The notes under the pieces were generated by a model. It ran no database searches. It had not been told where the DNA came from and saw only the letters and a list, made by a program, of their open reading frames with translations. Below, one piece after another: positions 1 through 6,541 of a DNA stretch of 7,313 bases; position 1 is the first letter of the stretch; each line of letters begins with the position of its first letter. The DNA comes from an uncultured Collinsella sp. GTDB taxonomy: Bacteria; Actinomycetota; Coriobacteriia; Coriobacteriales; Coriobacteriaceae. The DNA lies in NCBI GenBank assembly GCA_900550815.1, contig URTW01000101.1, positions 1 to 7,313 on the forward strand, given 5' to 3'. A program made the translations under genes and the position numbers.

Positions 1-315
1 CACGCGATAGCTGTAGTCGGTGTCTATATAGCGCTTAGAACCCGGGTTCATGATGGGGGCGTCCAGACCTTCACCATAGGCGGCGACCAAAAAGACCGAG
101 CCCAGCAGCGGCCGCGCGGGCAGGCCAAAGCTGATGTTCGATACGCCGAGTGCGCACTTGACGCCCAGGCGCTCCTTGCACATAGACATGGCGCGCAGGA
201 TCTGCTCAGCCTGGCGCTGGTTGGTCGAGGCGGTCATGACCAGGCAGTCGATGAGGATGCGGTCTGGGCCGATGCCGTAACGGGCAGCCTCGGCCACGAT
301 GCGCTCGGCGAGGGC
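1..315 (-). pseudogene. metH: MetH pterin-binding domain, continuation beyond in-frame stop (partial)
   Basis: This is the same reading frame as the metH segment at 316-1791, after the TAA at 318-316. All 105 codons are open down to base 1, where the window cuts the gene. The translation continues the methyltetrahydrofolate (pterin-binding) barrel without a gap: it begins ALAERIVAEAARYGIGPD and goes on with RILIDCLVMTAS, GVSNISFGLPAR and a NPGSKRY-like segment. GVSN(I/V)SFGLP is a conserved strand and loop of the MetH folate barrel. The B12-binding cap and Rossmann domains that normally follow would lie outside the window. There is no obvious Shine-Dalgarno for an independent start here. The segment is therefore either the untranslated tail of a recent nonsense allele or part of an intact gene in which TAA is a base-calling error. 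Domain identity is secure; the pseudogene status is inference. Confidence 0.75.
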
Positions 316-1791
316 TTAACGTGCCTCGGCGTTATCCGGGATGCCGCCTTCGTCGAGCGTGAGGCCGACGACGTTGGTGCCGTAGTGGGCGACCAGCGGG
401 AAAATCTCGTCCATGATCTGCTGTTTGCCATTGACCGAGTTGATGATGGGCTTGCCGGCGTAGCGACGTACGGCGGCCTCGACGGCGGCGGGGTCGGTGG
501 AGTCGATCTGCAGCGGCAGCAGCGTGGAGCCCTGGAGCTGTTCGGTCGCCTGTTGGATGATCTTGACCTCGTCAATCTCGGGCAGGCCCACGTTGACGTC
601 CAGGATGTCGGCGCCCTGCTCCTGCTGGCTGATGCCCTGGCTCACAACGTAGACCAGGTCGCCGTCGCGCAGGGCCTGCTGCAGGCGCTTTTTGCCGGTG
701 GGGTTGATGCGCTCGCCGATGACAGCGATCTTGTGGCCGTCGCAGGGAAGGTCCACGACCGTTTGGGCGCTCGTGACCGACATGCTGGGCTTGCGGCGGC
801 GCGGGCTGGGCGTGTGGTTGTCGATGAGCGTGCGCAAGGCCGCCATGTGCGCCGGCGTGGTGCCGCAGCAGCCGCCCACGACGCTCACGCCGTCGGCGAT
901 CATGCCGGCGACGGCCTCGGCGTATTCGGGGGCCTGGATATCAAAGACGGTGTTGCCGTCGTCGTCTACATGGGGGAGTCCTGCATTAGCCTGCACCATA
1001 ACGGGCTTGTCGGTAACGGTGAGCATACGTGCGGCGAGTCCTCGGAGCTCGGCCGGTCCTTGGCTGCAGTTGATGCCCAAAACGTCGGCACCGATGGCGT
1101 CGAGCGTGATGGCGGCGACCTCGGGACTCGTTCCCAGGAAGGTGCGACCGTCTTCCTCAAAGGTCATGGTGGCAAAGACGGGCAGGTCGGAGTTCTCGCG
1201 GCAGGCGAGGACGGCCGCCTTGATCTCGGCCAGGTCGGTCATAGTCTCGATAATAAAGAGGTCCACACCCGCGGCGACGCCTGCGCGCACTTCCTCGGCA
1301 AAGAGGTCATAGGCCTCGTCGAAGCTCAGGGTACCCAGGGGGCGAAGCAGCGCGCCGATGGGACCGATATCGCCGGCGACGTAGTGGGCGCCGGCCTCGC
1401 GGGCACAGGCGACAGCGGCGGCAAAGACATCTGCCACGGTGGCGGCACCGTCGAGCTTGTGGGCGTTGGCGCCAAAGGTGTTGGCGGTGATCACGTCGCA
1501 GCCGGCCTCGACGTACTGACGCTGAATGTCGGTAATGACCTGGGGTTCCTCAAAGTTGAGCAGCTCGGGCAGGGCGCCCGCCTTCATGCCGGCGGCCGGC
1601 AACATGGTGCCCATGCCGCCGTCGAACAGCAGGTGTCCCGTGCCCTCGATGGCCGCACGCAGGCGATCGTCCTTAATGCGCAGATCGTCGATCGTGCGCG
1701 TCTTGTACGTGGCACCGTTGCGACGTGCGGCATCAACGGGTGCCGCCAATGCAGTGCCGTCAGAATCATGAGTGATAAGCGGAGTAAACAT
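316..1791 (-). CDS. metH: Cobalamin-dependent methionine synthase (MetH-type), homocysteine + start of pterin domain, ended by in-frame TAA
   Basis: It transfers the methyl group of 5-methyl-THF to homocysteine through cobalamin, giving methionine and THF in the cytoplasm. Residues ~45-325 form the homocysteine S-methyltransferase barrel: LLFDGGMGTML near 54-64, NTFGAN at 104-109, and the zinc-thiolate cysteines in GINCSQGP (C242) and GGCCGTTPAHM (C308, C309). A linker at ~326-345 leads to the pterin barrel, with IGERINPTGKK at 358-368, DILDVNVG at 395-402 and IDSTDP at 429-434. The start at 1791 has AGGAG six bases upstream, overlapping the end of the preceding gene, and leaves an N-terminal extension of ~40 residues. 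At residue 492 a TAA interrupts the pterin barrel, while homologous sequence continues in the same frame to base 1. If the stop is real, the product lacks half the folate domain and all B12-binding modules, and could not act as a complete MetH. It is the last of three tightly packed genes. Confidence 0.9.
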   Translation of the reverse strand: MFTPLITHDSDGTALAAPVDAARRNGATYKTRTIDDLRIKDDRLRAAIEGTGHLLFDGGMGTMLPAAGMKAGALPELLNFEEPQVITDIQRQYVEAGCDVITANTFGANAHKLDGAATVADVFAAAVACAREAGAHYVAGDIGPIGALLRPLGTLSFDEAYDLFAEEVRAGVAAGVDLFIIETMTDLAEIKAAVLACRENSDLPVFATMTFEEDGRTFLGTSPEVAAITLDAIGADVLGINCSQGPAELRGLAARMLTVTDKPVMVQANAGLPHVDDDGNTVFDIQAPEYAEAVAGMIADGVSVVGGCCGTTPAHMAALRTLIDNHTPSPRRRKPSMSVTSAQTVVDLPCDGHKIAVIGERINPTGKKRLQQALRDGDLVYVVSQGISQQEQGADILDVNVGLPEIDEVKIIQQATEQLQGSTLLPLQIDSTDPAAVEAAVRRYAGKPIINSVNGKQQIMDEIFPLVAHYGTNVVGLTLDEGGIPDNAEAR

Positions 1792-1800
1792 CGAGGGCTC

Positions 1801-2589
1801 CTAATGGCTGGAATAGCAGGTGGTGTGGGCGGCGCGGAAGCGGCAGTGCTCGCGCATGCGGCAGATATTGCAGGTGGGGCGGCTCTGGGCGTCGTGGACT
1901 TCGCCGTCGAATAGGCCGATCACCGCGGTCACGCTTTTGGTGGGCATGAGCAGGCTGGTGGGTGTGACGGTAAGCCCGATGAGCCGCGTGGCGTTGAGCG
2001 CATTGACGATCGAGCGCTGGGCCGAGAGCGGGCAGTCGCCGTAGCCGGGACTAAAGCGCCAGTTGCCGGCGAGCCCATGAACGGCGGCGTCCGTCTTGAC
2101 CTGCTGGTCCATTTGCTCAACGGCGGCTTCCACGTAAGCGGAGCACGCGGCGTCGAGCACGGCGCCCTCCAGGGGATGTTGGGCTCCCGTGGTGCGCAGA
2201 CGGCGCTCGGCGTCCATGCCGAGGGTGCATGCCATGAGCGCGGCAAAGCGGGCATCTTTGAGATGTCGATAGATATCGCGACCTCGCAGCTCAACGTTGG
2301 TGCCAACCAGACGGATGCTGGGCTCTCCCTGCTCGTCCACGCCCGTGGCATCGACGGCAAACACGCGGCGCACGCCACGGGGCTCAATGTCCAGTTCCAG
2401 ACGTTCAACGACAAGCTCAATACGTCGTGACAGTTCGGGCTCAATCTGCTGGCCGCCGTAACCCAGATACCGCAGCATCTCGGCACGGTCGACTCGGGGA
2501 TGGTGCGCGGCATCGATACGGTAGAGCGCCGGCGACGCAAGGTCGGCCGGCACTTCGACAGCGGTTGTATCGATGTGCGATTTTTCCAT
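1801..2589 (-). CDS. Stand-alone MetH reactivation (activation) domain protein
   Basis: This is a 262-residue homologue of the C-terminal activation domain of cobalamin-dependent methionine synthase, here encoded as a separate protein. In the family this domain binds S-adenosylmethionine and supports reductive remethylation of cob(II)alamin. Diagnostic motifs are RFSPGYGDCPL at 178-188 (the RxxPGY loop that contacts SAM) and LMPTKSVTAVIGL at 214-226. The tail carries three closely spaced cysteines, C240, C243 and C249 (CxxC-x5-C), which might bind metal; that is inference. I chose the ATG at 2589 because it overlaps the metF stop as TAATG, with GGAG just upstream, and because the 31 residues before it are low-complexity and Arg-rich and overlap metF. 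metH follows 9 bases after the stop. A split arrangement is known in some anaerobes such as Thermotoga, and operon position supports partnership with the neighbouring MetH. Confidence 0.87.
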   Translation of the reverse strand: MEKSHIDTTAVEVPADLASPALYRIDAAHHPRVDRAEMLRYLGYGGQQIEPELSRRIELVVERLELDIEPRGVRRVFAVDATGVDEQGEPSIRLVGTNVELRGRDIYRHLKDARFAALMACTLGMDAERRLRTTGAQHPLEGAVLDAACSAYVEAAVEQMDQQVKTDAAVHGLAGNWRFSPGYGDCPLSAQRSIVNALNATRLIGLTVTPTSLLMPTKSVTAVIGLFDGEVHDAQSRPTCNICRMREHCRFRAAHTTCYSSH

Positions 2590-3461
2590 TACTCCAGGCG
2601 CTCCATAATGGTCGCGGCGATCGCAGGACGGTTCATAGTGTACAGGTGCAGGCCGTCGGCGCCGTGCTCCTTGAGGTCGCAAAGCTGGCGGGCGGCATAA
2701 TCTACACCGGCTGCCTGCAGGCTCTCGGGGTCATTCTCGTACTTGGCGAGAATCTTGATGACGGGGGAGGGCAGCGACGCGCCGCACATAAAGACCATGC
2801 GGCTGATCTGTGACTTGCCCATAAACGGCATGATGCCCGCGGTAATGGGCACGGTGATGCCGGCTTTGTTGGCAAGCTCGCGGAAGCGGTAGAAGCACTC
2901 GTTATCAAAGAAGAGCTGCGTCACAAAGAAGCTCGCGCCGGCGTCCTGCTTTTGCTTGAGGTGTTCGACCGAGAGGTTGAGATCCTCACAGGCAATGTGG
3001 CCCTCGGGGTAGGCTGCGGCGCCCACGCAAAAGCCGGCGTCGACGAGCTCGGGGATGAGGTCGCGGGCGTAGGCGTAGTCCGAGGCGGGCTTGTCGTCCT
3101 CGGTCGCGCCAGCGGGAAGATCGCCACGCAGGGCCAGGATGTTTTCCACGCCGGCGGTGCGATACTCGTCGATCTTGGCGGCGATATCGGCGTGCGAGCG
3201 GCCCACGCAGGTAAGGTGTGCCACCGAGGGCGTGTCGAATTCGCTCGTAATCATATGCGCGATGGGGGCGGTGGCGGCACCGTTGCCCGAGCCGCCGGCC
3301 GAGCAGGTGACCGAGACAAAGCTCGGCGAAAGCTTGCACAGATTGCCTGCCACTTCGCGAGCCATGTCGAGGGTCAGTTCGCCCTTGGGCGGGAACATCT
3401 CAAACGAAACGGGTGCGGTGCCCTGGGATGCTGCCTGCTTAAAAACCTCGTCGACGCGCAT
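2589..3461 (-). CDS. metF: 5,10-methylenetetrahydrofolate reductase
   Basis: It is a flavoenzyme reducing 5,10-methylene-THF to 5-methyl-THF, the methyl donor for the MetH downstream. The 290 residues match the usual bacterial MetF catalytic barrel, with no C-terminal SAM-regulatory domain. Visible motifs are VSFEMFPPKGE (E21, the active-site Glu position), VSVTCSAGGSGNG at 49-61, LRGDLPAG at 111-118 (flavin/folate-contacting Asp), YPEGH at 151-155, TQLFFDNE at 181-188 and ITAGIMPFMG at 206-215. The frame is open to 3527, but I take the ATG at 3461: AGAGGAG lies six bases upstream, and the 22 extra residues are unlike the family. It is the first gene of a metF / activation / metH operon on the minus strand. 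Its stop overlaps the next start (TAATG), which suggests translational coupling. Control is probably from the 426-bp divergent region to its right. Confidence 0.95.
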   Translation of the reverse strand: MRVDEVFKQAASQGTAPVSFEMFPPKGELTLDMAREVAGNLCKLSPSFVSVTCSAGGSGNGAATAPIAHMITSEFDTPSVAHLTCVGRSHADIAAKIDEYRTAGVENILALRGDLPAGATEDDKPASDYAYARDLIPELVDAGFCVGAAAYPEGHIACEDLNLSVEHLKQKQDAGASFFVTQLFFDNECFYRFRELANKAGITVPITAGIMPFMGKSQISRMVFMCGASLPSPVIKILAKYENDPESLQAAGVDYAARQLCDLKEHGADGLHLYTMNRPAIAATIMERLE

Positions 3462-3625
3462 ATCGTGCTCCTCTAGATACGTAATAGTGTGATGTGTTGT
3501 AAGGATTCTACAGCACCACTGTGCCACGGTGGAGTTTCACTCGCTATTTGAGGATACCAATCAAAGATGCCTTGCTATCGGCTTTCTCTATAACAGAGCG
3601 GCTAATCTAGGCACGGACTATAAAG

Positions 3626-3651
3626 ACTGGTATCTGATGCAAAATACCAGT
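3626..3651. promoter_or_regulatory. Perfect 8+8 bp palindrome, candidate operator on the metF side
   Basis: ACTGGTAT (3626-3633) and ATACCAGT (3644-3651) are exact inverted copies around a 10-base spacer. A third ATACCA half-site lies at 3554-3559, closer to metF. The position, about 165 bp upstream of the metF start, and the symmetry suit a dimeric transcription factor. I cannot name the regulator. A short RNA hairpin is the alternative. Confidence 0.4.
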
Positions 3652-3726
3652 TAATAGAGCTCCATCCCAAATTGACTACCCTTAAACTATGGGGAGAGGT
3701 CTGCAATTTATGCAGTTGATTGGCTG

Positions 3727-3756
3727 TTGAGGGTGGCAACGCCGCCTCGATAGGGT
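3727..3756 (+). promoter_or_regulatory. Weak candidate promoter for glnN
   Basis: TTGAGG (3727-3732) and TAGGGT (3751-3756) are spaced by 18 bases and sit just upstream of the periodic palindrome. Transcription from here would start near 3763 and run through that palindrome as operator or leader. Both hexamers are poor matches to consensus, so this is only a suggestion. Confidence 0.22.
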
Positions 3757-3770
3757 AACCTCATTGATTG

Positions 3771-3808
3771 GTTTCGCGACAGCAACATAACGGTAATGTC
3801 GCGGAAAC
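3771..3808 (+). promoter_or_regulatory. Periodic palindrome, GlnR-box-like candidate operator
   Basis: Four pentamers are spaced exactly 11 bases apart: GTTTC, GCAAC, GTAAT, GAAAC, each separated by 6 bases. This fits the actinobacterial GlnR pattern (GTnAC-n6-GAAAC, repeated) with one mismatch in each of the first three boxes and none in the last. The ends also form an inverted repeat (GTTTCGCGACA against TGTCGCGGAAAC, one bulged base). It lies 80 bp upstream of a glutamine synthetase gene, a typical target of nitrogen regulators. Whether this organism has a GlnR is unknown from the window. Confidence 0.38.
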
Positions 3809-3847
3809 ACGGCGAGTCTAAGCTATGACTCGTTCGTTAGTAATCAA

Positions 3848-3866
3848 CACCGCTTCTCACGCGGTG
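3848..3866 (+). other. Leader hairpin upstream of the glnN ribosome-binding site
   Basis: CACCGC (3848-3853) pairs perfectly with GCGGTG (3861-3866) around a 7-base loop, ending 8 bases before the AAGGGAG Shine-Dalgarno. It may stabilise the 5' end of the message or affect ribosome access. There is no T-run, so it is not a terminator. Confidence 0.35.
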
Positions 3867-3887
3867 CCGATACGAAGGGAGTTCCGT

Positions 3888-5975
3888 ATGGCCGAACTTA
3901 CTGACCGCTTCGGGACCATGGTGTTCTCTGAGGAAGTCATGAAGGACTACCTCCCCAAGGACATTTGGAAGCGCCTTGCTGCAACCCTCGAGGGCGGTGA
4001 GCCGCTCGACCTGGATGTGGCCAACGCCGTTGCCCATGCCATGAAGGTCTGGGCCATCTCCAAGGGCGCGACGCACTACGCGCACTGGTTCCAGCCGCTT
4101 TCGGGCATTACTTCCGAGAAGCACGACAGCTTCCTGGAGCCCAACCCCGACGGCACCGCCATTACCAAGTTTACGGGCAAGAACCTCATCCAGGGCGAGC
4201 CGGACGCCTCCAGCTTCCCCAACGGCGGCCTGCGCGCCACCTTCGAGGCCCGTGGCTACACCGCTTGGGATCCCACCAGCCCCGCCTTTATCAAGGACGA
4301 TGTCCTGTGCATCCCCACGGCTTTCTGCTCCTACACGGGCGAGGCCCTGGACAAGAAGACCCCGCTGCTGCGTTCCATGACCGCGCTCTCGCGTGAGTCT
4401 AAGCGCGTTTTGGCGCTGTTCGGTAAGACCCCCAAGAAGGTCGTTCCTTCCGTGGGCGACGAGCAGGAGTACTTCCTGATCAAGAAGGACGCTTACCGCA
4501 AGCGCAAGGACCTGGTCATCACCGGCCGCACCCTCTTTGGTGCTGCTCCATGCAAGGGCCAGGAGCTCGAGGAGCACTACTTTGGCGCTATCCGCCCCAC
4601 CGTCTCGGCCTACATGAAGGACCTGGACGATGAGCTGTGGGCGCTCGGCATTCCCGCCAAGACCAAGCACAACGAGGTCGCTCCCTGCCAGCATGAGCTC
4701 GCACCGGTCTATGGCGAGGTCAACGAGGCCATCGACCAGAATCTGGTCATGATGGAGAAGATGAAGCTCATCGCCTCCCGCCACGACTTGGTCTGCCTGC
4801 TGCACGAGAAGCCCTTTGAGGGCATCAATGGTTCGGGCAAGCACAACAACTGGTCGCTTGGCACCGAGTCCGAGAATCTGCTCGATCCGGGCGACACCCC
4901 GCTCGACAACCTGCAGTTCATCGTCTTCCTCACCGCGGTGATCGAGGCCGTCGAAAGCTATCAGGAGCTCCTGCGTGCCTCCGTTGCCTCGGCCGGCAAC
5001 GATCATCGTCTGGGCGCCAACGAGGCTCCTCCGGCGATTATGTCCATCTTCCTGGGCGACCAGCTTACCGAGGTCGTCGAGAAGATCATCGATGGTAAGG
5101 CTTCCGTCCATGCCACGCGCGGCGTGCTCGACCTGGGCGCCGATACCCTGCCCAAGCTGATGCAGGACAACACCGACCGCAACCGCACCTCCCCGTTTGC
5201 CTTCACCGGCAACAAGTTCGAGTTCCGTGCCTGCGGCTCCGAGCAGAACGTCTCCGACTCCAACCTGGTGCTCGATGCCGCCGTGGCCAAGTCGCTCAAG
5301 TCCTTCGCCGACGCGCTTGAGGGTACGCCCGAGGATGAGTTCCAGGACGCCGCGCTCGAGTACTGCAAGAAGGTCCTGACCGACCACCAGCGCATCCTCT
5401 TCTCCGGCGATGGCTACTCCGACGAGTGGCCCGTCGAGGCCGAGAAGCGCGGCCTTGCCAACAACAAGACCACGGCCGACGCCTTGCCCGCCTTTGTTTC
5501 CGATAAGGCCATTGCGCTCTTTGAGGAGACGGGCGTCCTGACCAAGGCCGAGGCCCAGTGCCGCTACGATTGCAAGCTCGAGAAGTACAACAAGCTCATG
5601 AACATCGAGGCCACCACGATGGTTCGCGAGGCGCGTCGTACCTATCGCCCGGTCATTACTGCCTATGCCACCAAGGTCGCTAAGGGCCTAGAGACTATTC
5701 GTGCCGCCGGTGCCGAGGCCGCCATGCAGTGCGAGCAGAACACGCTCAACAAGCTCTGCAACGGTATCACCACCATCAACGACTCCATCAAGGCGCTCGA
5801 CGCCGTGCATCAGAAGGCCGAAGCCCTCGATGGGCAGGAGCAGGCCAACGTGTACGCGCACGAGGTCGTTCCCGCTATGGATACGCTGCGCGCTGCCGTG
5901 GATGCCATGGAAGAGATCGTGGCCGCCGACTACTGGCCGGTTCCGACCTACGACGACATTCTGTTCTACGTGTAG
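3888..5975 (+). CDS. glnN: Type III glutamine synthetase (GSIII)
   Basis: It makes glutamine from glutamate, ammonia and ATP in the cytoplasm, the entry point for ammonium assimilation. At 695 residues it has the large GSIII size, against roughly 450-470 for GSI. GSIII signatures run in order: [20 protein letters not shown] (95-114), [17 protein letters not shown] (116-132), GDEQEYFLI (190-198, metal-site Glu), RTLFGA (214-219), [17 protein letters not shown] (258-274), [18 protein letters not shown] (306-323, the GS His/Gly nucleotide loop), [14 protein letters not shown] (371-384) and [11 protein letters not shown] (444-454). The C-terminal ~150 residues are helical and charged, as in the family. 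The frame is open from 3825, but the ATG at 3888 has AAGGGAG six bases upstream and gives the usual N-terminus (MAELTDRFG). It is probably a single-gene transcript, with a strong terminator 31 bases after the stop and metF divergent on the left. Confidence 0.96.
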   Translation: MAELTDRFGTMVFSEEVMKDYLPKDIWKRLAATLEGGEPLDLDVANAVAHAMKVWAISKGATHYAHWFQPLSGITSEKHDSFLEPNPDGTAITKFTGKNLIQGEPDASSFPNGGLRATFEARGYTAWDPTSPAFIKDDVLCIPTAFCSYTGEALDKKTPLLRSMTALSRESKRVLALFGKTPKKVVPSVGDEQEYFLIKKDAYRKRKDLVITGRTLFGAAPCKGQELEEHYFGAIRPTVSAYMKDLDDELWALGIPAKTKHNEVAPCQHELAPVYGEVNEAIDQNLVMMEKMKLIASRHDLVCLLHEKPFEGINGSGKHNNWSLGTESENLLDPGDTPLDNLQFIVFLTAVIEAVESYQELLRASVASAGNDHRLGANEAPPAIMSIFLGDQLTEVVEKIIDGKASVHATRGVLDLGADTLPKLMQDNTDRNRTSPFAFTGNKFEFRACGSEQNVSDSNLVLDAAVAKSLKSFADALEGTPEDEFQDAALEYCKKVLTDHQRILFSGDGYSDEWPVEAEKRGLANNKTTADALPAFVSDKAIALFEETGVLTKAEAQCRYDCKLEKYNKLMNIEATTMVREARRTYRPVITAYATKVAKGLETIRAAGAEAAMQCEQNTLNKLCNGITTINDSIKALDAVHQKAEALDGQEQANVYAHEVVPAMDTLRAAVDAMEEIVAADYWPVPTYDDILFYV

Positions 5976-6006
5976 AGCGTAACTGACATATCGTCACGGT
6001 ATTGAG

Positions 6007-6039
6007 CCGGGGTCCGCATCATGCGGGCCCCGGTTTTTT
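6007..6039 (+). terminator. Intrinsic terminator of glnN
   Basis: CCGGGG-T-CCGCA (6007-6018) pairs with TGCGG-G-CCCCGG (6022-6033), a 12-bp stem with one T-G wobble and a 3-base loop, followed directly by six T. It starts 31 bases after the glnN stop codon. Confidence 0.93.
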
Positions 6040-6041
6040 GA

Positions 6042-6073
6042 TTGCGAAGGACGCTTAGGAGTCCGTTTCGCAA
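6042..6073. repeat. Interrupted inverted repeat (hairpin)
   Basis: TTGCGAA (6042-6048) plus GGAC (6049-6052) pair with GTCC (6061-6064) and TTCGCAA (6067-6073). This gives 11 bp with a 2-base bulge (GT) and an 8-base loop. It lies just after the glnN terminator, with no T-run on the plus-strand side. Function unknown. Confidence 0.5.
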
Positions 6074-6091
6074 CTGATTCGCCCACGTAAT

Positions 6092-6326
6092 AAGGGGTCG
6101 TGGGCAAAAAACGTCAAATATGAGTACTGTCACAAGTCCTGTAGCATTATCTTTTTGCAAAATATGCAGTGTTACGCAACATATGTCCAAGTACTTAGCT
6201 GATAAACGCTTGCAATGCTTCCGCCGTAGGACCCCTGGCGTCTAAATCGCCTTCTGATGGCATGAAATCGCTGTTACTAAATTGATAACAGTACTCATAT
6301 TTGCTATTTTTTGCCCACGGTCCCTT
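6092..6326. mobile_element. MITE-like non-coding element with ~39-bp terminal inverted repeats
   Basis: Bases 6092-6130 and 6288-6326 are imperfect inverted copies, matching at 34 of 39 positions by hand. The core arms 6099-6130 and 6288-6319 match at 29 of 32, and all three differences fall in one CGT/TAG triplet. The ends read CGTGGGCAAAAAA and the arms carry CAAATATGAGTACTGT. The interior (~157 bp) has no usable reading frame, and includes a second palindrome, CTGTTA / TAACAG (6271-6276, 6286-6291). GCCCACG at 6081-6087 repeats the element end just outside the left arm in the opposite direction. I found no clear target-site duplication. A small non-autonomous transposable element or a REP/BIME-type repeat fits best; a structured RNA is possible. 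Confidence 0.55.
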
Positions 6327-6380
6327 GGATGACAGTGTGATTTAATGCCCTCGGGGTTCGAATCCCGGCGTATCGGTAGC

Positions 6381-6412
6381 AAAAAGCCCGTCACCGCGGG
6401 GGCAACGGGCTT
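6381..6412 (-). terminator. Terminator hairpin of the decayed tRNA-Glu copy
   Basis: Read on the minus strand, AAGCCCGT (6412-6405) pairs with ACGGGCTT (6391-6384) and ends in TTTTT (6385-6381). The stem is perfect for 8 bp, and the loop differs from that of its twin at 6569-6600. Nothing recognisable now feeds it apart from the tRNA-tail remnant. Confidence 0.7.
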
Positions 6413-6423
6413 CTCGATTTAAA

Positions 6424-6441
6424 TGGTGCCCCCAGCGGGAT
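6424..6441 (-). pseudogene. tRNA-Glu 3'-end remnant
   Basis: Read on the minus strand, ATCCCGCTGGGGGCACCA is identical to the last 18 bases of the intact tRNA-Glu at 6612-6688: the 3' side of the T-stem, the acceptor strand and CCA. The remaining ~59 bases of a tRNA are absent, and the sequence switches to an unrelated GC-rich stretch at 6442. A terminator follows, as it does for the real gene. Confidence 0.8.
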
Positions 6442-6541
6442 GTCCGCGTGCGGCTGACGCCGCCCGCTTTCGCCGCGTCGCTTCGCTCCTTGCGTGCTGC
6501 GCTGGAAAACGCTTCGCGTTTCCTCAGCTCCGCACCCTGTC
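6442..6541. other. GC-rich hairpin-rich insert between tRNA-tail repeats
   Basis: This block replaces the missing tRNA body between the two direct repeats. It holds GCGGC-TGAC-GCCGC (6450-6463) and GGAAAACGC-TTC-GCGTTTCC (6504-6523, one bulged A), plus repeated short GCTTCGC / CGCTTCG words. Reading frames crossing it are tRNA-derived artefacts. It has no recognised function. Confidence 0.5.

Larger units (their letters stand above)
3462..3887. other. Divergent intergenic region between metF and glnN
   Basis: No protein gene is supported in these 426 bases. It should carry the promoters for both divergent transcripts. I see the metF Shine-Dalgarno, a perfect 8+8 bp palindrome at 3626-3651 with a related ATACCA half-site at 3554-3559, a periodic palindrome at 3771-3808, a leader hairpin at 3848-3866, and the glnN Shine-Dalgarno (AAGGGAG, 3875-3881). 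I looked for cobalamin-riboswitch, SAM-riboswitch and T-box signatures upstream of metF and found none I could support. Confidence 0.6.
6354..6441. repeat. Direct repeat copy A (T-arm-like / terminator / tRNA-Glu tail)
   Basis: It aligns without gaps to 6542-6629 at an offset of exactly 188 bases, with 74 of 88 positions identical by hand. It contains a T-arm-like GGTTCGAATCCCGGCG (6355-6370), a terminator hairpin, and an 18-base tRNA-Glu 3' end (6424-6441). Differences cluster in the hairpin loop and the short linker. Confidence 0.8.

Noticed and set aside
385..1914. 509-codon open frame on the plus strand antisense to metH
   Set aside because: It is a shadow of GC-biased codons in metH: Gly/Val/Ala-rich with no domain, while the opposite strand encodes clear zinc-binding and folate motifs.
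2590..2682. 31-residue extension of the activation-domain protein
   Set aside because: It would overlap metF by over 90 bases and is Arg/Pro-rich without family similarity. The TAATG start at 2589 is better.
3505..3510. TAGAAT as a -10 element for metF on the minus strand
   Set aside because: No -35-like hexamer occurs at 16-18 bases upstream and the TGn extension is not correctly spaced.
3462..3660. Cobalamin or SAM riboswitch upstream of metF
   Set aside because: A GTGGCAC/GTGCCAC-like stretch near 3520 drew attention, but no B12-box, SAM K-turn or terminator/antiterminator pair could be built.
3825..3887. 21-residue N-terminal extension of glnN from an upstream ATG
   Set aside because: It has no good Shine-Dalgarno and covers the leader hairpin. 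The ATG at 3888 has AAGGGAG at correct spacing and gives the family N-terminus.
3837..5387. 516-codon open frame antisense to glnN
   Set aside because: It lies wholly within the conserved glutamine synthetase gene, has low-complexity Leu/Val/Gly composition and no recognisable domain or ribosome-binding site.
6081..6110. GCCCACG / CGTGGGC hairpin followed by AAAAAA as a terminator
   Set aside because: The A-run is on the wrong side for minus-strand termination (T-run before the stem), and there is no T-run on the plus strand.
5976..6190. 74-codon minus-strand frame over the glnN terminator and MITE-like arm
   Set aside because: It spans a strong terminator hairpin and a repeat arm, has no Shine-Dalgarno and matches no known protein pattern.
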